Of a DNA stretch of 46,697 bases, positions 33,584-41,594 are shown piece by piece; the stretch's first letter is position 1, and each line of letters starts with the position of its first letter. The notes below the pieces were generated by a model. The model had not been told where the DNA came from and did not search any database. It worked only from the letters and a program-made list of their open reading frames with translations. The position numbers were made by a program, and so were the translations under genes. Origin of the DNA: Streptomyces scabichelini (GTDB taxonomy: Bacteria > Actinomycetota > Actinomycetes > Streptomycetales > Streptomycetaceae); NCBI RefSeq assembly GCF_011045015.1, contig NZ_JAAKZY010000068.1:1-46697 (forward strand). Direction: 5' to 3'.

Positions 33584-34960
33584 TCACCACTCCCTCTCGT
33601 CGGCGGACTGGTCGCGGAGGGCTTCGCGGGCGGTTTCGCGGTTGAGCTGGAGGTCTCGGGCGATCGTCGCGGCGAGGGCGGATTCGCCGGGGGTGTGGCC
33701 GTGTCCGGCGTACTGCCAGTCGGTGAGGACGAGGACGGTGTCCGGCTCGCGGTCCTCCAGGCCGAGGGCTTCGCGTTCCTGGGCGGCGCGGAAGTCGGCG
33801 CGGGCCTGGCGGAGCTCGCCGAGGGTGGTCGAGTAGCGGCGGGACTTGGAGGAGAAGTGGCCGCGGAAGCCGAGCATGTGCGCCCAGGCCCAGAGGCGCC
33901 GGTCGGGGTACAGGCGGTCGAGGTCCTTGCAGGCCTTGATGAGTCGGCGGGTGTGGTCGGGGACCTGGTGGCGGTCGAGTTCGGAGAGTTCGCCGATGCG
34001 CCGGTCGAGGGTGCCGGTGTTCTCGGCGGCCTTGGTGGCGTACTTGGCGACGTAGGAGGCCACGGCCTGTTCGGTGATGTCGGAGCCGTCACCGAAGGCC
34101 TTGACCGGGCGGACGTCGAGCTGGGTGCCCCAGCGGAAGGTCCGGGCGGGCTGGTCCTCAGCGGCCGGGACCGAGACCGAGGTGTACGAGTGCGCGGCGG
34201 CGGCGTGGATTGCGTCGGCGAGCAGGTCGACCGTTGCCCAGGACGGGGGCGGGGTGTCGGGGCCCTCGGGACCGTCGAGGCGGATCACGGCGTGGAAGTG
34301 CAGGGCGCCGCGCTTTTGGAACTCGGCGACCTTGCCGTACGAGATGCGTGCGTGATCGGCCAGTTCCCGGCGGGTGAGGCCCGCGCGAGCGGCGATCTCA
34401 CGGCGGAGGCGAGTCGTGAACCTCATCCACAGGTTGCCCGCGTGGTTGTTGAAGAGGACGGCGGCGGCGTAGTCGTACGTGGTCGGATCGAGTGCCGTGC
34501 CGAGCGCGGGGTCGTCGGACGGGTGGCGGGTGCCGCAGCGGCAGGTGCCCCGGTCGGGGCGGTTGTGGACCGGGCCGAAGGAGGGGGCGGTGAGGGTGGC
34601 GAAGACGCGGGGGTGGTCGCGGACGGTGGCGGGGATGTCGCGGCGGTCGTCTCCGGCCAGGCCTGCGCGGATGAGGTGGTAGGTGTCTCCGGCGTAGGTG
34701 AAGGCGCAGGAGGGGCAGCGGGAGGCGCGGCGGTTGCCGCAGGCGAGGCGGAGGCGTCCGCCGGGCTCGTTTTCGGTGGAGTAGTGGTGCAGGGTCTCGC
34801 CGGTCGTCTTGTCCTTGGCGCGGGTCCAGCCGGTGAGGTGGATGGGGTCGGCGCAGCCCCCGGTGCGGCGTATCTGGTCTTTCCAGCGGTCGAAGTCGTC
34901 GGCCGAGGCCACCCTCAGCAGGTCGCCGAGGGTGGTCGGGTCGAGCAGCGTGTCAGGCAC
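33584..34960 (-). CDS. repSA: RepSA-like rolling-circle replication initiator
   Basis: 458 residues. Cys-rich N-terminal part (CGNRRASRCPSCAF; CRCG), FATLTAPSFGPVH, then the metal-binding HUH motif H221-F-H223 in GALHFHAVIRLDG, and catalytic tyrosine candidates Y303 and Y307 in SYVAKYATK. This is the usual RepSA architecture: it nicks the double-strand origin and starts rolling-circle replication after excision. GTG start overlaps the preceding small gene by 8 bases; translation is coupled to xis downstream. Confidence 0.9.
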   Translation of the reverse strand: MPDTLLDPTTLGDLLRVASADDFDRWKDQIRRTGGCADPIHLTGWTRAKDKTTGETLHHYSTENEPGGRLRLACGNRRASRCPSCAFTYAGDTYHLIRAGLAGDDRRDIPATVRDHPRVFATLTAPSFGPVHNRPDRGTCRCGTRHPSDDPALGTALDPTTYDYAAAVLFNNHAGNLWMRFTTRLRREIAARAGLTRRELADHARISYGKVAEFQKRGALHFHAVIRLDGPEGPDTPPPSWATVDLLADAIHAAAAHSYTSVSVPAAEDQPARTFRWGTQLDVRPVKAFGDGSDITEQAVASYVAKYATKAAENTGTLDRRIGELSELDRHQVPDHTRRLIKACKDLDRLYPDRRLWAWAHMLGFRGHFSSKSRRYSTTLGELRQARADFRAAQEREALGLEDREPDTVLVLTDWQYAGHGHTPGESALAATIARDLQLNRETAREALRDQSADEREW

Positions 34961-35138
34961 GGGCGCCCTCCCGGACGGGCGAACGGCGAGCGGTACCGGT
35001 GCCGTGGCAGGCCGGGCAGTCGGCGGTGATGATGCGCAGGTGGCCGTGCCGGTCGCGGTCGCCGAGGGTGACGGCGGCGGAAGCGAAGCCGTCGCAGTTG
35101 GGGCAGATACGGGACGGCGGGCGAGTGCGGTCAGTCAT
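34953..35138 (-). CDS. Small zinc-ribbon protein upstream of rep
   Basis: 61 residues with two cysteine pairs, CPNCDG and CPACHGTG, likely one zinc site. Such small proteins are frequent just before repSA in AICEs but have no known role. The stop lies inside the rep start region (8-base overlap). RBS GGAAGGAA precedes the ATG at 35138. Confidence 0.75.
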   Translation of the reverse strand: MTDRTRPPSRICPNCDGFASAAVTLGDRDRHGHLRIITADCPACHGTGTARRSPVREGARA

Positions 35139-35226
35139 GCTGGGGGTTCCTTCCGGTTGCGAGATCGGAGTGGGGCACGGCTCCCGGGCGGCGGAGACTT
35201 GGCGGTTGAGGCCGCCCGGGGGCCGG

Positions 35227-35409
35227 TCAGACGCGGCCGGAACGCTTGCGCCCGGCATTGAAGATGCGCTTGTCTTCGCGACTGGCCGTGCCGTTCTGGA
35301 TCCGGCCGTAGATCTCGCGGTTGCGCTCAGTGGCCTCACGCTTGGCCTGCTGGAGCTGCCGGTCCTGCTCGACCGGGTCGGCGGCGGGACGCTTGCTGAA
35401 GATGCCCAT
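35227..35409 (-). CDS. Small conserved AICE protein, unknown function
   Basis: 60 residues (MGIFSKRPAADPVEQDRQLQ start), charged and helical, with Arg/Lys at the C-terminus. No domain is recognised. It follows the SpdD-like gene by one base, so it is part of the transfer operon. Confidence 0.65.
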   Translation of the reverse strand: MGIFSKRPAADPVEQDRQLQQAKREATERNREIYGRIQNGTASREDKRIFNAGRKRSGRV

Positions 35410-35410
35410 T

Positions 35411-35725
35411 TCAGTGGCCCTTCTGGTTGTTGAGGAGGGAACGGAGCACGACCGCGCACACGGCCACGGAGGTGGCGGTGATGGCGACCGCGAGGAGCAT
35501 CGAGACGAGGACGGCGCCGACGACCAGGACCACGGCGGTTCCGCCGCCGACGACGGCGACCAGGGCGCCGAGCGTGAGCTGGACCGTGGGCCGGGTCGGG
35601 GCCACCGGTGCGGGAGCCGGGGTCTGCGCGAGCGCGGACGGGATGACGGTGGTCGGCTCGACGGCGGCGGGTGGGGTGACGATGCCGGTGGGCATCGGGT
35701 TGACCGGGACCTTGGGACGGAACAT
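35411..35725 (-). CDS. spdD: SpdD-like transfer/spread protein
   Basis: 104 residues: a Pro/Ala/Thr-rich N-terminal half, then two hydrophobic helices (VQLTLGALVAVVGGGTAVVL and VSMLLAVAITATSVAVCAVV) and a short basic end. This matches mobile-element transfer protein SpdD. Spd proteins help spread the element between compartments of the recipient mycelium. ATG 35725 has GAAGGGAG upstream. Confidence 0.8.
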   Translation of the reverse strand: MFRPKVPVNPMPTGIVTPPAAVEPTTVIPSALAQTPAPAPVAPTRPTVQLTLGALVAVVGGGTAVVLVVGAVLVSMLLAVAITATSVAVCAVVLRSLLNNQKGH

Positions 35726-35749
35726 TGCCGAACTCCCTTCTGTGGCGGG

Positions 35750-35905
35750 CTACTTGATGGTGGTGTCGATCACGGGGGCAAGCAGGCTGTCGGCGAGGAG
35801 GTAGCCGCCGAGGAGGAGCACGGCCACGAGCCACCAGGGCGGGCGGATGAGCTTGATGCCGAGGTAGCCGACGACGGCGAGGGCGAGCCAGAGCGGGACG
35901 TCCAT
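35750..35905 (-). CDS. Very small membrane protein of the transfer operon (SpdC-like position)
   Basis: 51 residues. It begins MDVPLWLALAVVGYLGIKLI, has a second hydrophobic stretch WWLVAVLLLGGYLLADSLL, and ends IDTTIK. Two membrane helices are likely. ATG 35905 has AGGAGG eight bases upstream. It lies between a mobile-element transfer protein and SpdD, where pSAM2-type elements carry small spread proteins. Confidence 0.75.
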   Translation of the reverse strand: MDVPLWLALAVVGYLGIKLIRPPWWLVAVLLLGGYLLADSLLAPVIDTTIK

Positions 35906-35918
35906 GGGCGGTGGCCTC

Positions 35919-36110
35919 CTAGCGGACCTTGCAGCGGTGGGTGCGGGCGGCGAGCTGGGCGGCGGTCTGGCTGGAGAAGTCGGACGACCAGCCGCACCGG
36001 TCGGCGGTGCACACGGCGGCGTGTTTGGTCTGGCCGTGAGGGTCGCGGTGGGTGCCGATCTGCACGGGGCCGATCTGCATCAGGGAGTGGAAGTGGTCGC
36101 GGGCAGGCAT
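35919..36110 (-). CDS. Mobile-element transfer protein, small Cys/His protein
   Basis: 63 residues: MPARDHFHSLMQIGPVQIGT, then TKHAAVCTADRCGWSSDFSS and AARTHRCKVR. This family is widespread in AICE transfer operons. The cysteines and histidines could bind zinc. RBS GGAGAA before ATG 36110. Molecular role unknown. Confidence 0.8.
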   Translation of the reverse strand: MPARDHFHSLMQIGPVQIGTHRDPHGQTKHAAVCTADRCGWSSDFSSQTAAQLAARTHRCKVR

Positions 36111-36131
36111 GTCGGTGGTTCTCCTTTCTGA

Positions 36132-36797
36132 TCAGGCGAGTTGGGCGGCGATGGCGTCGGCGAGCTGGGGCGGGACGCCGAGGCGGGCGCGCAGGGTGTC
36201 GGTGTCGATCCGGGTGCCGGTGCGGGCCTGGTGGTCGTCGGCGACCTTGCGGGCGTGGTCGACCAGAGCGGCCGGGACAGCCGGAGTCGCCGGGCTCGGA
36301 TCGGCAGCGGGCAGAGCCGGGGCCTGTTCAGCCGCGGGGATCTCGGCGGGCTCCGGGGCCTGGACGGAGGCCGCAGGTCCCGGGATCTCGGGTGCGGATT
36401 CGGGGGCTGCGGGTGCCGGCGGATCCGGCACCTGGTCCCCAGCCGAGTGGGCGAGGAGGGTGCCGCCCATGAAGGCCAGGGCAGGCCAGGCGGCGACCAG
36501 GATGCGCAGCCAGGCCGGGACGTCGCCGAGGTCGAGGAGTCCGGCGGTGGCGACGTTGGCGTCGAGCGAGGCCACCAGGGCGATCAGGAACCAGCACCAG
36601 GCCAGCCGGGACGGGCCATCGGTACGCAGCCGTCGCCAGGCGGCAACCAGCAGCAGGTCAACCGAGATGGGATAGGCCCAGGCCTTCCAGCCGTCCTGTC
36701 CGGCAGCGGCGGCGAGGTCGTGCAGGTGGGCGAAGGACAGCGCCCCGGCGATGACGGCCTGGACCAGGACGGCATCGATACGCAGTCGCGAGGCCAT
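36132..36797 (-). CDS. spdB: SpdB-like DUF2637 protein
   Basis: 221 residues. Four hydrophobic segments lie in the first 110 residues (VLVQAVIAGALSFAHLHDLA, AWAYPISVDLLLVAAW, WCWFLIALVASLDANVATAG, WLRILVAAWPALAFMGGTLL). A Pro/Ala/Glu linker follows, then a C-terminal helical domain (VDHARKVADDHQARTGTRID). In pSVH1/pIJ101-type systems SpdB interacts with TraB during intramycelial spread. It is related in fold to the two DUF2637 genes of the remnant island but diverged in sequence. Confidence 0.85.
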   Translation of the reverse strand: MASRLRIDAVLVQAVIAGALSFAHLHDLAAAAGQDGWKAWAYPISVDLLLVAAWRRLRTDGPSRLAWCWFLIALVASLDANVATAGLLDLGDVPAWLRILVAAWPALAFMGGTLLAHSAGDQVPDPPAPAAPESAPEIPGPAASVQAPEPAEIPAAEQAPALPAADPSPATPAVPAALVDHARKVADDHQARTGTRIDTDTLRARLGVPPQLADAIAAQLA

Positions 36798-36801
36798 CAC
36801 G

Positions 36802-36972
36802 TCACTGGTCCTGGTCCTGGTCCTGGTCGGGATCGGAGACGTCTTCGGGCTCGAAGTCGCGGTAGTCGTCCATGACGTCCGGCGAGTTGTTCCAGGCGGA
36901 CAGCAGGGCGGATTCCAGCGGATCGACCGGGCCGGGAGCCGGAGTGCGCTTCGGGAACGGGATGACAGACAC
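36802..36972 (-). CDS. Small acidic protein of the transfer operon
   Basis: 56 residues: a basic start (MSVIPFPKRTPAPGPVDPLE) and an acidic end with four DQ repeats. GTG 36972 with GGAGTC upstream. The stop lies four bases before the spdB ATG, so it is co-translated. Short genes of this type occur between tra and spdB in many AICEs. Function unknown. Confidence 0.6.
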   Translation of the reverse strand: MSVIPFPKRTPAPGPVDPLESALLSAWNNSPDVMDDYRDFEPEDVSDPDQDQDQDQ

Positions 36973-37050
36973 AGGGATGACTCCGTTTCAGGCATGGAGG
37001 GGGTAGGGACCTGACGCGAGACGGTCACGCCGACCGTGGAGCGGGAGTTG

Positions 37051-38406
37051 TCAGGCCGTGGCGGGCGCGGTCTTGGACAGCGGGACACGGGCCGAGGGCA
37101 GCGGAGCGACGGCGGGCCGGAAGGCTGCGAGTGCGGGCAGGTCCGGGGTGCGGTCGGCGTGCCGGTTGCAGACGTTCACGGCCTGGCGCAGCGAGGTGTG
37201 CGGGGCGCGGATACGGGCCCAGCCGCCGGAGGAGTCGCCGGTGACGGCGATGCCGGGGGTCTCGGTGGGGATCTGGATGGCGGCAAGGACGGCGTCCGGG
37301 GCGATGTCGCCGAAGGCCATGTTCGCGGAGGACTCATCGTTGACGCGGTGCGCGGTACGGCCGGTGAGCTGGGCGCGGAGCATGGTGATGCCCTTGCCGA
37401 GTTCGGAGCCGAAGCGCTGCCCGCAGATCTCCAGGTAGATCCCGGAGGCACGGCCGAGCTGGGCGAGGCGGACCAGGGCGGTGATGATCCGGTCCCGCCG
37501 CTTTTCCTCGTCCTTCGAAGCGAACAGGGCGAGTTCGGCGACCTCGTCGACCAGGACCACGACGGGGACCGGGCGCATGTCGGCGGGCAGGTCCCAGATG
37601 TCGGCGGCGATCTCCGCGTCCGGGACGTTGACGCTGATGCGCTGCTGGGCGCGGATGAGTTGGTAGACGTCCTGCATGTGCGTCACGAGTGCTTCGAGCA
37701 GGTCGAGGGCGGTGTCCGGGTTGTCGGCGAGGGCGGAGAAGCGGCGGGCGAGCGGGAAGAGTTCGACGCCCTGCTTGCAGTCGATGCCGACGAGGGCGAC
37801 GTCCTGCGCGGCGAGTCCGGCGACGAGGTTGCGCTGATAGACGGACTTGCCCGACTCGGTGGCGCCGAGCGTGAGCCCATGCGGGACGGTGCGGTAGTCG
37901 CGGTAGTGGATCGACCCGTCTTCGCGAAGTGCGACGGGTATGCGCATCGGAGCTGATCCGGTCTTGGCGGGCATCTGTACCCGCTTGAGGACGTCATAGC
38001 CGGTCATCCTCAACTCAACGACACCGGACCGCAGTTCGCGGGAGGTGACGCCATACATCCCGAAGGAGTGGCGCAGCCGGTCGGTGGCGGCCGAGACGTC
38101 GAAGGCGTCCTGTCCGGGGCGGAGCTTGAGCCGTAGGACCAGGCCGGTCCGGGTGGGTCGCAGTCGCAGGATGCGCGGGGCGCGGGACTCGGGGACCGGC
38201 CGGTTGGCCACCCGGGCGAGGGTGAGGCGCCAGCGCGAGGGCGGGACGGTCAGGCCGCAGGCGTCCATGACGGAGGCGTAGCGGAAGGCGACCCGCAGGG
38301 CGGCGAGGGTGACGCCGAAGGTCAGCCAGTACCAGGCGGGGCGCCGCCACCGCAGAACACCTGCGGCAGCGACGACCAGCACCAGGGCGACCGTGAACCA
38401 GGTCAT
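37051..38406 (-). CDS. traSA: FtsK/SpoIIIE-like conjugative DNA translocase (TraB/TraSA type)
   Basis: 451 residues. Two N-terminal hydrophobic segments (about 4-18 and 23-42), Walker A GATESGKS (181-188), DCKQGVELFPLA, Walker B PVVVLVDEVAEL, and LGRASGIYLEICGQR. This is the single-protein Tra of AICEs, which pumps double-stranded DNA through a pore at mycelial contacts. It recognises clt repeats through a C-terminal winged helix; the C-terminus here (about 400-451) is the candidate. ATG 38406 follows the preceding gene by two bases. Confidence 0.92.
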   Translation of the reverse strand: MTWFTVALVLVVAAAGVLRWRRPAWYWLTFGVTLAALRVAFRYASVMDACGLTVPPSRWRLTLARVANRPVPESRAPRILRLRPTRTGLVLRLKLRPGQDAFDVSAATDRLRHSFGMYGVTSRELRSGVVELRMTGYDVLKRVQMPAKTGSAPMRIPVALREDGSIHYRDYRTVPHGLTLGATESGKSVYQRNLVAGLAAQDVALVGIDCKQGVELFPLARRFSALADNPDTALDLLEALVTHMQDVYQLIRAQQRISVNVPDAEIAADIWDLPADMRPVPVVVLVDEVAELALFASKDEEKRRDRIITALVRLAQLGRASGIYLEICGQRFGSELGKGITMLRAQLTGRTAHRVNDESSANMAFGDIAPDAVLAAIQIPTETPGIAVTGDSSGGWARIRAPHTSLRQAVNVCNRHADRTPDLPALAAFRPAVAPLPSARVPLSKTAPATA

Positions 38407-38408
38407 GA

Positions 38409-38762
38409 TCAGGCCGCCTTGGGCTTCGAGGCAGCGGCGGCGAGCGATGTGACGGCGACCGCGCGGAACGCGATGCCGTGGCGCTTCTGCCCGTTGAACT
38501 CGTTCTCCCACGCCGAGGCAACCAGACCCGTCAGGGCGACCGGGGTGCCCATGGTCAGGTCCTCGGAGACGCCGGGCTGCGGAACGGTGAGCTTGAGGAT
38601 CTCGACCTCCTCGGGCGTGGAGAACATGACCTCCACGGTCATCAGGGTGACGCCGTCCTTGTCGAGGGCGATCTCACCGGTACGACGGTCCTTGACCTTG
38701 GGCTGCGGGGCCTTGGCGACCATCACGGTGGCGTTGGCGGTGTCGACGGGAATCTGACGCAC
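38409..38762 (-). CDS. Conserved AICE protein, first gene of the transfer operon
   Basis: 117 residues from GTG 38762 (AGGAG eight bases upstream). Mostly strands: VMVAKAPQPKVKDRRTGEIA, VMFSTPEEVEILKLTVPQPG, PVALTGLVASAWENEFNGQK. The pattern suggests an OB-like or SSB-like barrel, as in other AICE proteins of this position, but this is inference. It heads the operon driven from the KorSA-like operator region. Confidence 0.65.
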   Translation of the reverse strand: MRQIPVDTANATVMVAKAPQPKVKDRRTGEIALDKDGVTLMTVEVMFSTPEEVEILKLTVPQPGVSEDLTMGTPVALTGLVASAWENEFNGQKRHGIAFRAVAVTSLAAAASKPKAA

Positions 38763-38794
38763 AGCAGATCACTCCTACACAGGGGCTGGACTCC

Positions 38795-38816
38795 GTCACT
38801 CATGTATATGAGTGAC
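38795..38816. promoter_or_regulatory. korO1: Perfect operator palindrome GTCACTCAT-GTAT-ATGAGTGAC
   Basis: Nine-base arms with a GTAT spacer lie 33 bases upstream of the transfer operon. Related sites at 38833 and 39701 share the ATGAGT half, which points to one regulator, the GntR/KorSA-like protein encoded next door. Confidence 0.75.
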
Positions 38817-38832
38817 ATGAAGAAGAGTGCCT

Positions 38833-38850
38833 GACTCCTGTACATGAGTC
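38833..38850. promoter_or_regulatory. korO2: Second operator, GACTCCTGTACATGAGTC
   Basis: 18-base imperfect palindrome (one mismatch) between the transfer operon and the 3' end of the GntR gene, 38 bp from the first. It shares 16 bases with the site before the Nudix gene. Confidence 0.75.
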
Positions 38851-38901
38851 AACCCGCCGCGAAGAAGAACTCGCGACGGGCTGCGGGGAGTTGAGCGCGC
38901 G

Positions 38902-39681
38902 TCAGTCGGCGGCCGGGATCCGGTACTCGAAAACGAACTGGTCAGCAGCCATCAGCGTGTCGCAGACCTCGACCACACGGCCCTCGGTCGTACGCGCCTC
39001 CCGGACCAGGTGGACCACCGGAGCACCGGGGCTGAGCGCCAGCTCGGACGACTCCGCCTTGGAGGCCGGGCGCGCTTGCAGCGTCTCAACGAACTCCGCG
39101 AACTCGTGCCCGTGGTCTTCGAGTCGGGCGTAGATGCCACCACCGCCGGGGTTCTCGGCGAACAGCTCGGGGATCTCCTTCACAACGTCCCACGGGAGGT
39201 ACGAGGACGCGGTCTCGACCGGGGTGCCGTTGCGGAAGTAGAGCCGCCGCCGGGCGAGCACCTGAGTGCCGGCGGGGACGCCCAACCGCCGGGCGGCATC
39301 CTCGGGAGCCTCCATCGGGCCGATGTAGAGGACGCTCACCTTGGCCGTGGCGCCGGACTGCGCGGACTCAGCGAGATACGCAGCCTGGCCGCCCTGCCGG
39401 AGCGAGCGCCGGAAGCGGTCGGAGGAGCGATGCCGTACGGGAGGCCGGTCCTTCACGATGGAGCCCTTGCCGTGCCGGGTCTCGACGAGCCCGCTCGCGC
39501 GCACCTCGACCATGGCCTTACGGATCGTGCCGCCCGAGACGTTGTAACGGTCGACAAGTTCGGACTCGCTAGGCACCATCTCGCCAGGCTTCAGGACGCC
39601 TGCCCGGATCTGCTGGATGATCTCCTCGGCGATCTGCGCGTACCGAGGTACTGACCTCTGGCCTCCTACTGCAGTTCCCAT
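38902..39681 (-). CDS. korSA: GntR/HutC-family repressor (KorSA-like)
   Basis: 259 residues. The winged helix at about 10-80 includes RYAQIAEEIIQQIRAGVLKP, VPSESELVDRYNVSGGTIRK and GLVETRHGKGSIV. The UTRA effector domain at about 95-250 includes LGVPAGTQVLARRRLYFRNG and PVVHLVREARTTEGRVVEV. In pSAM2, KorSA represses pra and so holds the element in the integrated state. Here three matching operators flank it: two before the transfer operon and one before the Nudix/pra gene. ATG 39681 chosen for fit to family N-terminus. Confidence 0.9.
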   Translation of the reverse strand: MGTAVGGQRSVPRYAQIAEEIIQQIRAGVLKPGEMVPSESELVDRYNVSGGTIRKAMVEVRASGLVETRHGKGSIVKDRPPVRHRSSDRFRRSLRQGGQAAYLAESAQSGATAKVSVLYIGPMEAPEDAARRLGVPAGTQVLARRRLYFRNGTPVETASSYLPWDVVKEIPELFAENPGGGGIYARLEDHGHEFAEFVETLQARPASKAESSELALSPGAPVVHLVREARTTEGRVVEVCDTLMAADQFVFEYRIPAAD

Positions 39682-39700
39682 AGTCCTTCTCTGCCTCCTA

Positions 39701-39718
39701 TGCTCCTGTACATGAGTC
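39701..39718. promoter_or_regulatory. korO3: Third operator, overlapping the Nudix gene start
   Basis: Carries CTCCTGTACATGAGTC, identical over 16 bases to the second operator. It overlaps both candidate ATGs of the Nudix gene and is 20 bases from the divergent repressor start, so bound repressor could block both. Confidence 0.75.
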
Positions 39719-40164
39719 AATCACAGGAAGCAACGTCGCCGCCGCTGCACTCCGTATCTGTCGCCGGAGTAGTGGTGCGCGAAGATGGCCGCCTCCTGGC
39801 GATCCGCCGCGCCGACAACGGAACTTGGGAGCTCCCCGGCGGCGTACTCGAACTCAGCGAGGCCCCGGAGACCGGCGTAGCCCGCGAAGTCTTCGAGGAG
39901 ACGGGCATCCACGTCGAGGTGGACGAGCTGACCGGGGTCTACAAGAACACCACCCGGGGCATCGTCGCCCTGGTCTTCCGCTGCAAGCCGTCCGGCGGCA
40001 TGGAGCGCACGTCGAGCGAGTCGACCGCGGTTGCCTGGCTCACGCCCGAGGAAGTCGCGGAGCGCATGGCCGAGGTCTACGCGATCCGTCTCCTGGACGC
40101 CCTGGACGGCAACGGCCCACATGTGCGGAGCCACGACGGCAAGCGCCTCATCCCAGCGGGATAG
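39712..40164 (+). CDS. pra: Nudix hydrolase, Pra-like activator gene of the AICE
   Basis: 150 residues from ATG 39712; ATG 39700 would add four. No RBS precedes either, so the mRNA may be leaderless. The Nudix box lies at about 43-66, with GGVLELSE followed by REVFEETGI. In pSAM2, Pra is a Nudix-like protein needed to activate replication and transfer, and KorSA represses its gene. The same pair is seen here with a shared operator. Substrate is unknown. Confidence 0.82.
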   Translation: MSQSQEATSPPLHSVSVAGVVVREDGRLLAIRRADNGTWELPGGVLELSEAPETGVAREVFEETGIHVEVDELTGVYKNTTRGIVALVFRCKPSGGMERTSSESTAVAWLTPEEVAERMAEVYAIRLLDALDGNGPHVRSHDGKRLIPAG

Positions 40165-40346
40165 AACTTTCCCTACTCCATCAAGGCCCGCGCACGGCGC
40201 GGGCGCGCGCCGCCTCTGCGGCGCGGCCTGCCTCCTGTCTCCGCCCCGGCTGGCCGCGCCCGGCGGCGCGCTGGCGAGCTGCGGGCATGAAGTGGGAGAC
40301 ACCCTCTGTGGCTGGGGCGGTCGGCTCCACGGCTTTAGGCAGCCAC
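40165..40346. other. Intergenic stretch after the Nudix gene
   Basis: GC-rich with several short hairpins (for example CCCGCGCACGGCGCGGG) and no supported gene. It leads into the nested inverted repeat at 40347-40455. Confidence 0.5.
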
Positions 40347-40455
40347 TTTGGGGCGAGCCTCTAAGATCATGGCCCCAACGTCGTGCTTTAACGGGCAGGT
40401 CCACAGACTGCCCGACTCGCCGGAAGCTTAAGGGGCCATGATCACTCGCCCCAAA
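40347..40455. repeat. Nested inverted repeat between convergent genes (origin, transfer locus or terminator)
   Basis: Outer arms TTTGGGGCGAG (40347-40357) and CTCGCCCCAAA (40445-40455) are perfect. Next inward, GATCATGGCCCC (40365-40376) pairs with GGGGCCATGATC (40432-40443), also perfect. The centre holds a third hairpin, CGGGCAG (40392-40398) and CTGCCCG (40408-40414). The left side bulges by six more bases than the right. The size exceeds that of a normal terminator. In AICEs, dso, ssi and clt loci fall in non-coding DNA like this. Confidence 0.7.
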
Positions 40456-40496
40456 GCAGCTCCAGCCCAAAGCCGTTCCACCGACCTCGATGCAAC

Positions 40497-41594
40497 CTAG
40501 TCCGAAGATGGCGGGGGAGCGGAGTGTGTCGAATTTCCGTTCCCTTCTTCTCGCTTCCTCAAGCATTCAGCGATACGAGCAATAACCTTTTCGTCTTGCA
40601 TGAGACGGGTCGGAAGATGGCAATCTTCATTTATTTCTGCCTTGATTAGATCATCGCTGGCCAAGGTGGTGCCATCCGTGATCATCGCTTCGTTCAAGCG
40701 TGCATTTCTGAGGTCTACTTGATCCATGTCGACGTCACTCAATAGGGTCCGGGTGAGTCGTGCTGATTGCAAATTAGCGCCCGTCATTTTTACACCAAAT
40801 AGTTTTGCATCGTCAAAACGTGCTTGATAGAACATTGATTCCTCCATCGTCCCGCCATCGAACATGGTGTTGCCGAGCGAGGTCATGGTGAGGTTGACCC
40901 TGCGGATCGATACATTCCAGAACGTCCCTCTGTCTAGGCAGGCACTTCCCAGGACCATTCCGTCAAGCCGACCGCCTTGCAAGTAAAGCCCTCGCAAGTC
41001 TGTGTTGACTAGGGTGATGGTAGCTTCGTCATCCCGCTCGGGCCGTCTACTCAACACAGTAAAGGCGGCATGGATATCTTCGGGTGCGCGGTATCCGGCA
41101 GGCGTCTCTTTTAGGCCCTCGGTAATAGAGGCGCGCTGTCGGATGAATGAAGCTAGAACCTCAACAATCGTGGAATGGTCGCGCTCGGAATCTTTCATGA
41201 TTCGCTCAAGTGAATAGATGCCGCCGAGGCGCTCGGCTATCTTCTCTGATCCGAGTAGTTTGATCGCGTCAATATAGCGGTCTGTAACTTGGCTTTCGCG
41301 CGTAAGTTCCGCTTGTTCCCGGTCCTTCTCTCGCGTGTGCTCAAACATGCGCTCAGTCTGTTTGTGGCTCCTATGGGTATAGGAAAGTCCCAGGGCTGCC
41401 ACCACTCCAGCGCCGATTGCTACAAGCGTTGTGCGAAAACCGGTAATTACGACGCCGTCTGCTGGCTGGAGATCCTTGTCGCGAAGATGGCCGCCGTCTA
41501 GCCACCAGGGGCCGCGCCAAAGCAGCAAGAAATAACCGACTACCGCTAGTGCGAGAAGAATGGTTAAGATGGTCCGCTTCAACCTTGTTTTCAT
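40497..41594 (-). CDS. Pentapeptide-repeat membrane protein, AICE cargo
   Basis: 365 residues. Two membrane helices lie near the N-terminus (ILTILLALAVVGYFLLLW and TTLVAIGAGVVAALGLSYT). A charged helix follows (MFEHTREKDREQAELTRESQ), then YIDAIKLLGSEKIAERLGGI, and from about 205 pentapeptide-like repeats (TDLRGLYLQGG, ANLQSARLTR, VDLRNARLNEA). The segment before the repeats resembles the conserved block found in many membrane-linked pentapeptide proteins. GC is clearly lower than in flanking genes, so it was probably acquired recently. Role unknown; superinfection or phage defence, or entry exclusion, are guesses. Confidence 0.8.
   Translation of the reverse strand: MKTRLKRTILTILLALAVVGYFLLLWRGPWWLDGGHLRDKDLQPADGVVITGFRTTLVAIGAGVVAALGLSYTHRSHKQTERMFEHTREKDREQAELTRESQVTDRYIDAIKLLGSEKIAERLGGIYSLERIMKDSERDHSTIVEVLASFIRQRASITEGLKETPAGYRAPEDIHAAFTVLSRRPERDDEATITLVNTDLRGLYLQGGRLDGMVLGSACLDRGTFWNVSIRRVNLTMTSLGNTMFDGGTMEESMFYQARFDDAKLFGVKMTGANLQSARLTRTLLSDVDMDQVDLRNARLNEAMITDGTTLASDDLIKAEINEDCHLPTRLMQDEKVIARIAECLRKREEGNGNSTHSAPPPSSD

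Noticed and set aside
33512..35029. 505-codon frame opposite rep
   Set aside because: Gly/Val/Ala/Glu-rich antisense shadow; HUH and Tyr motifs are on the minus strand.
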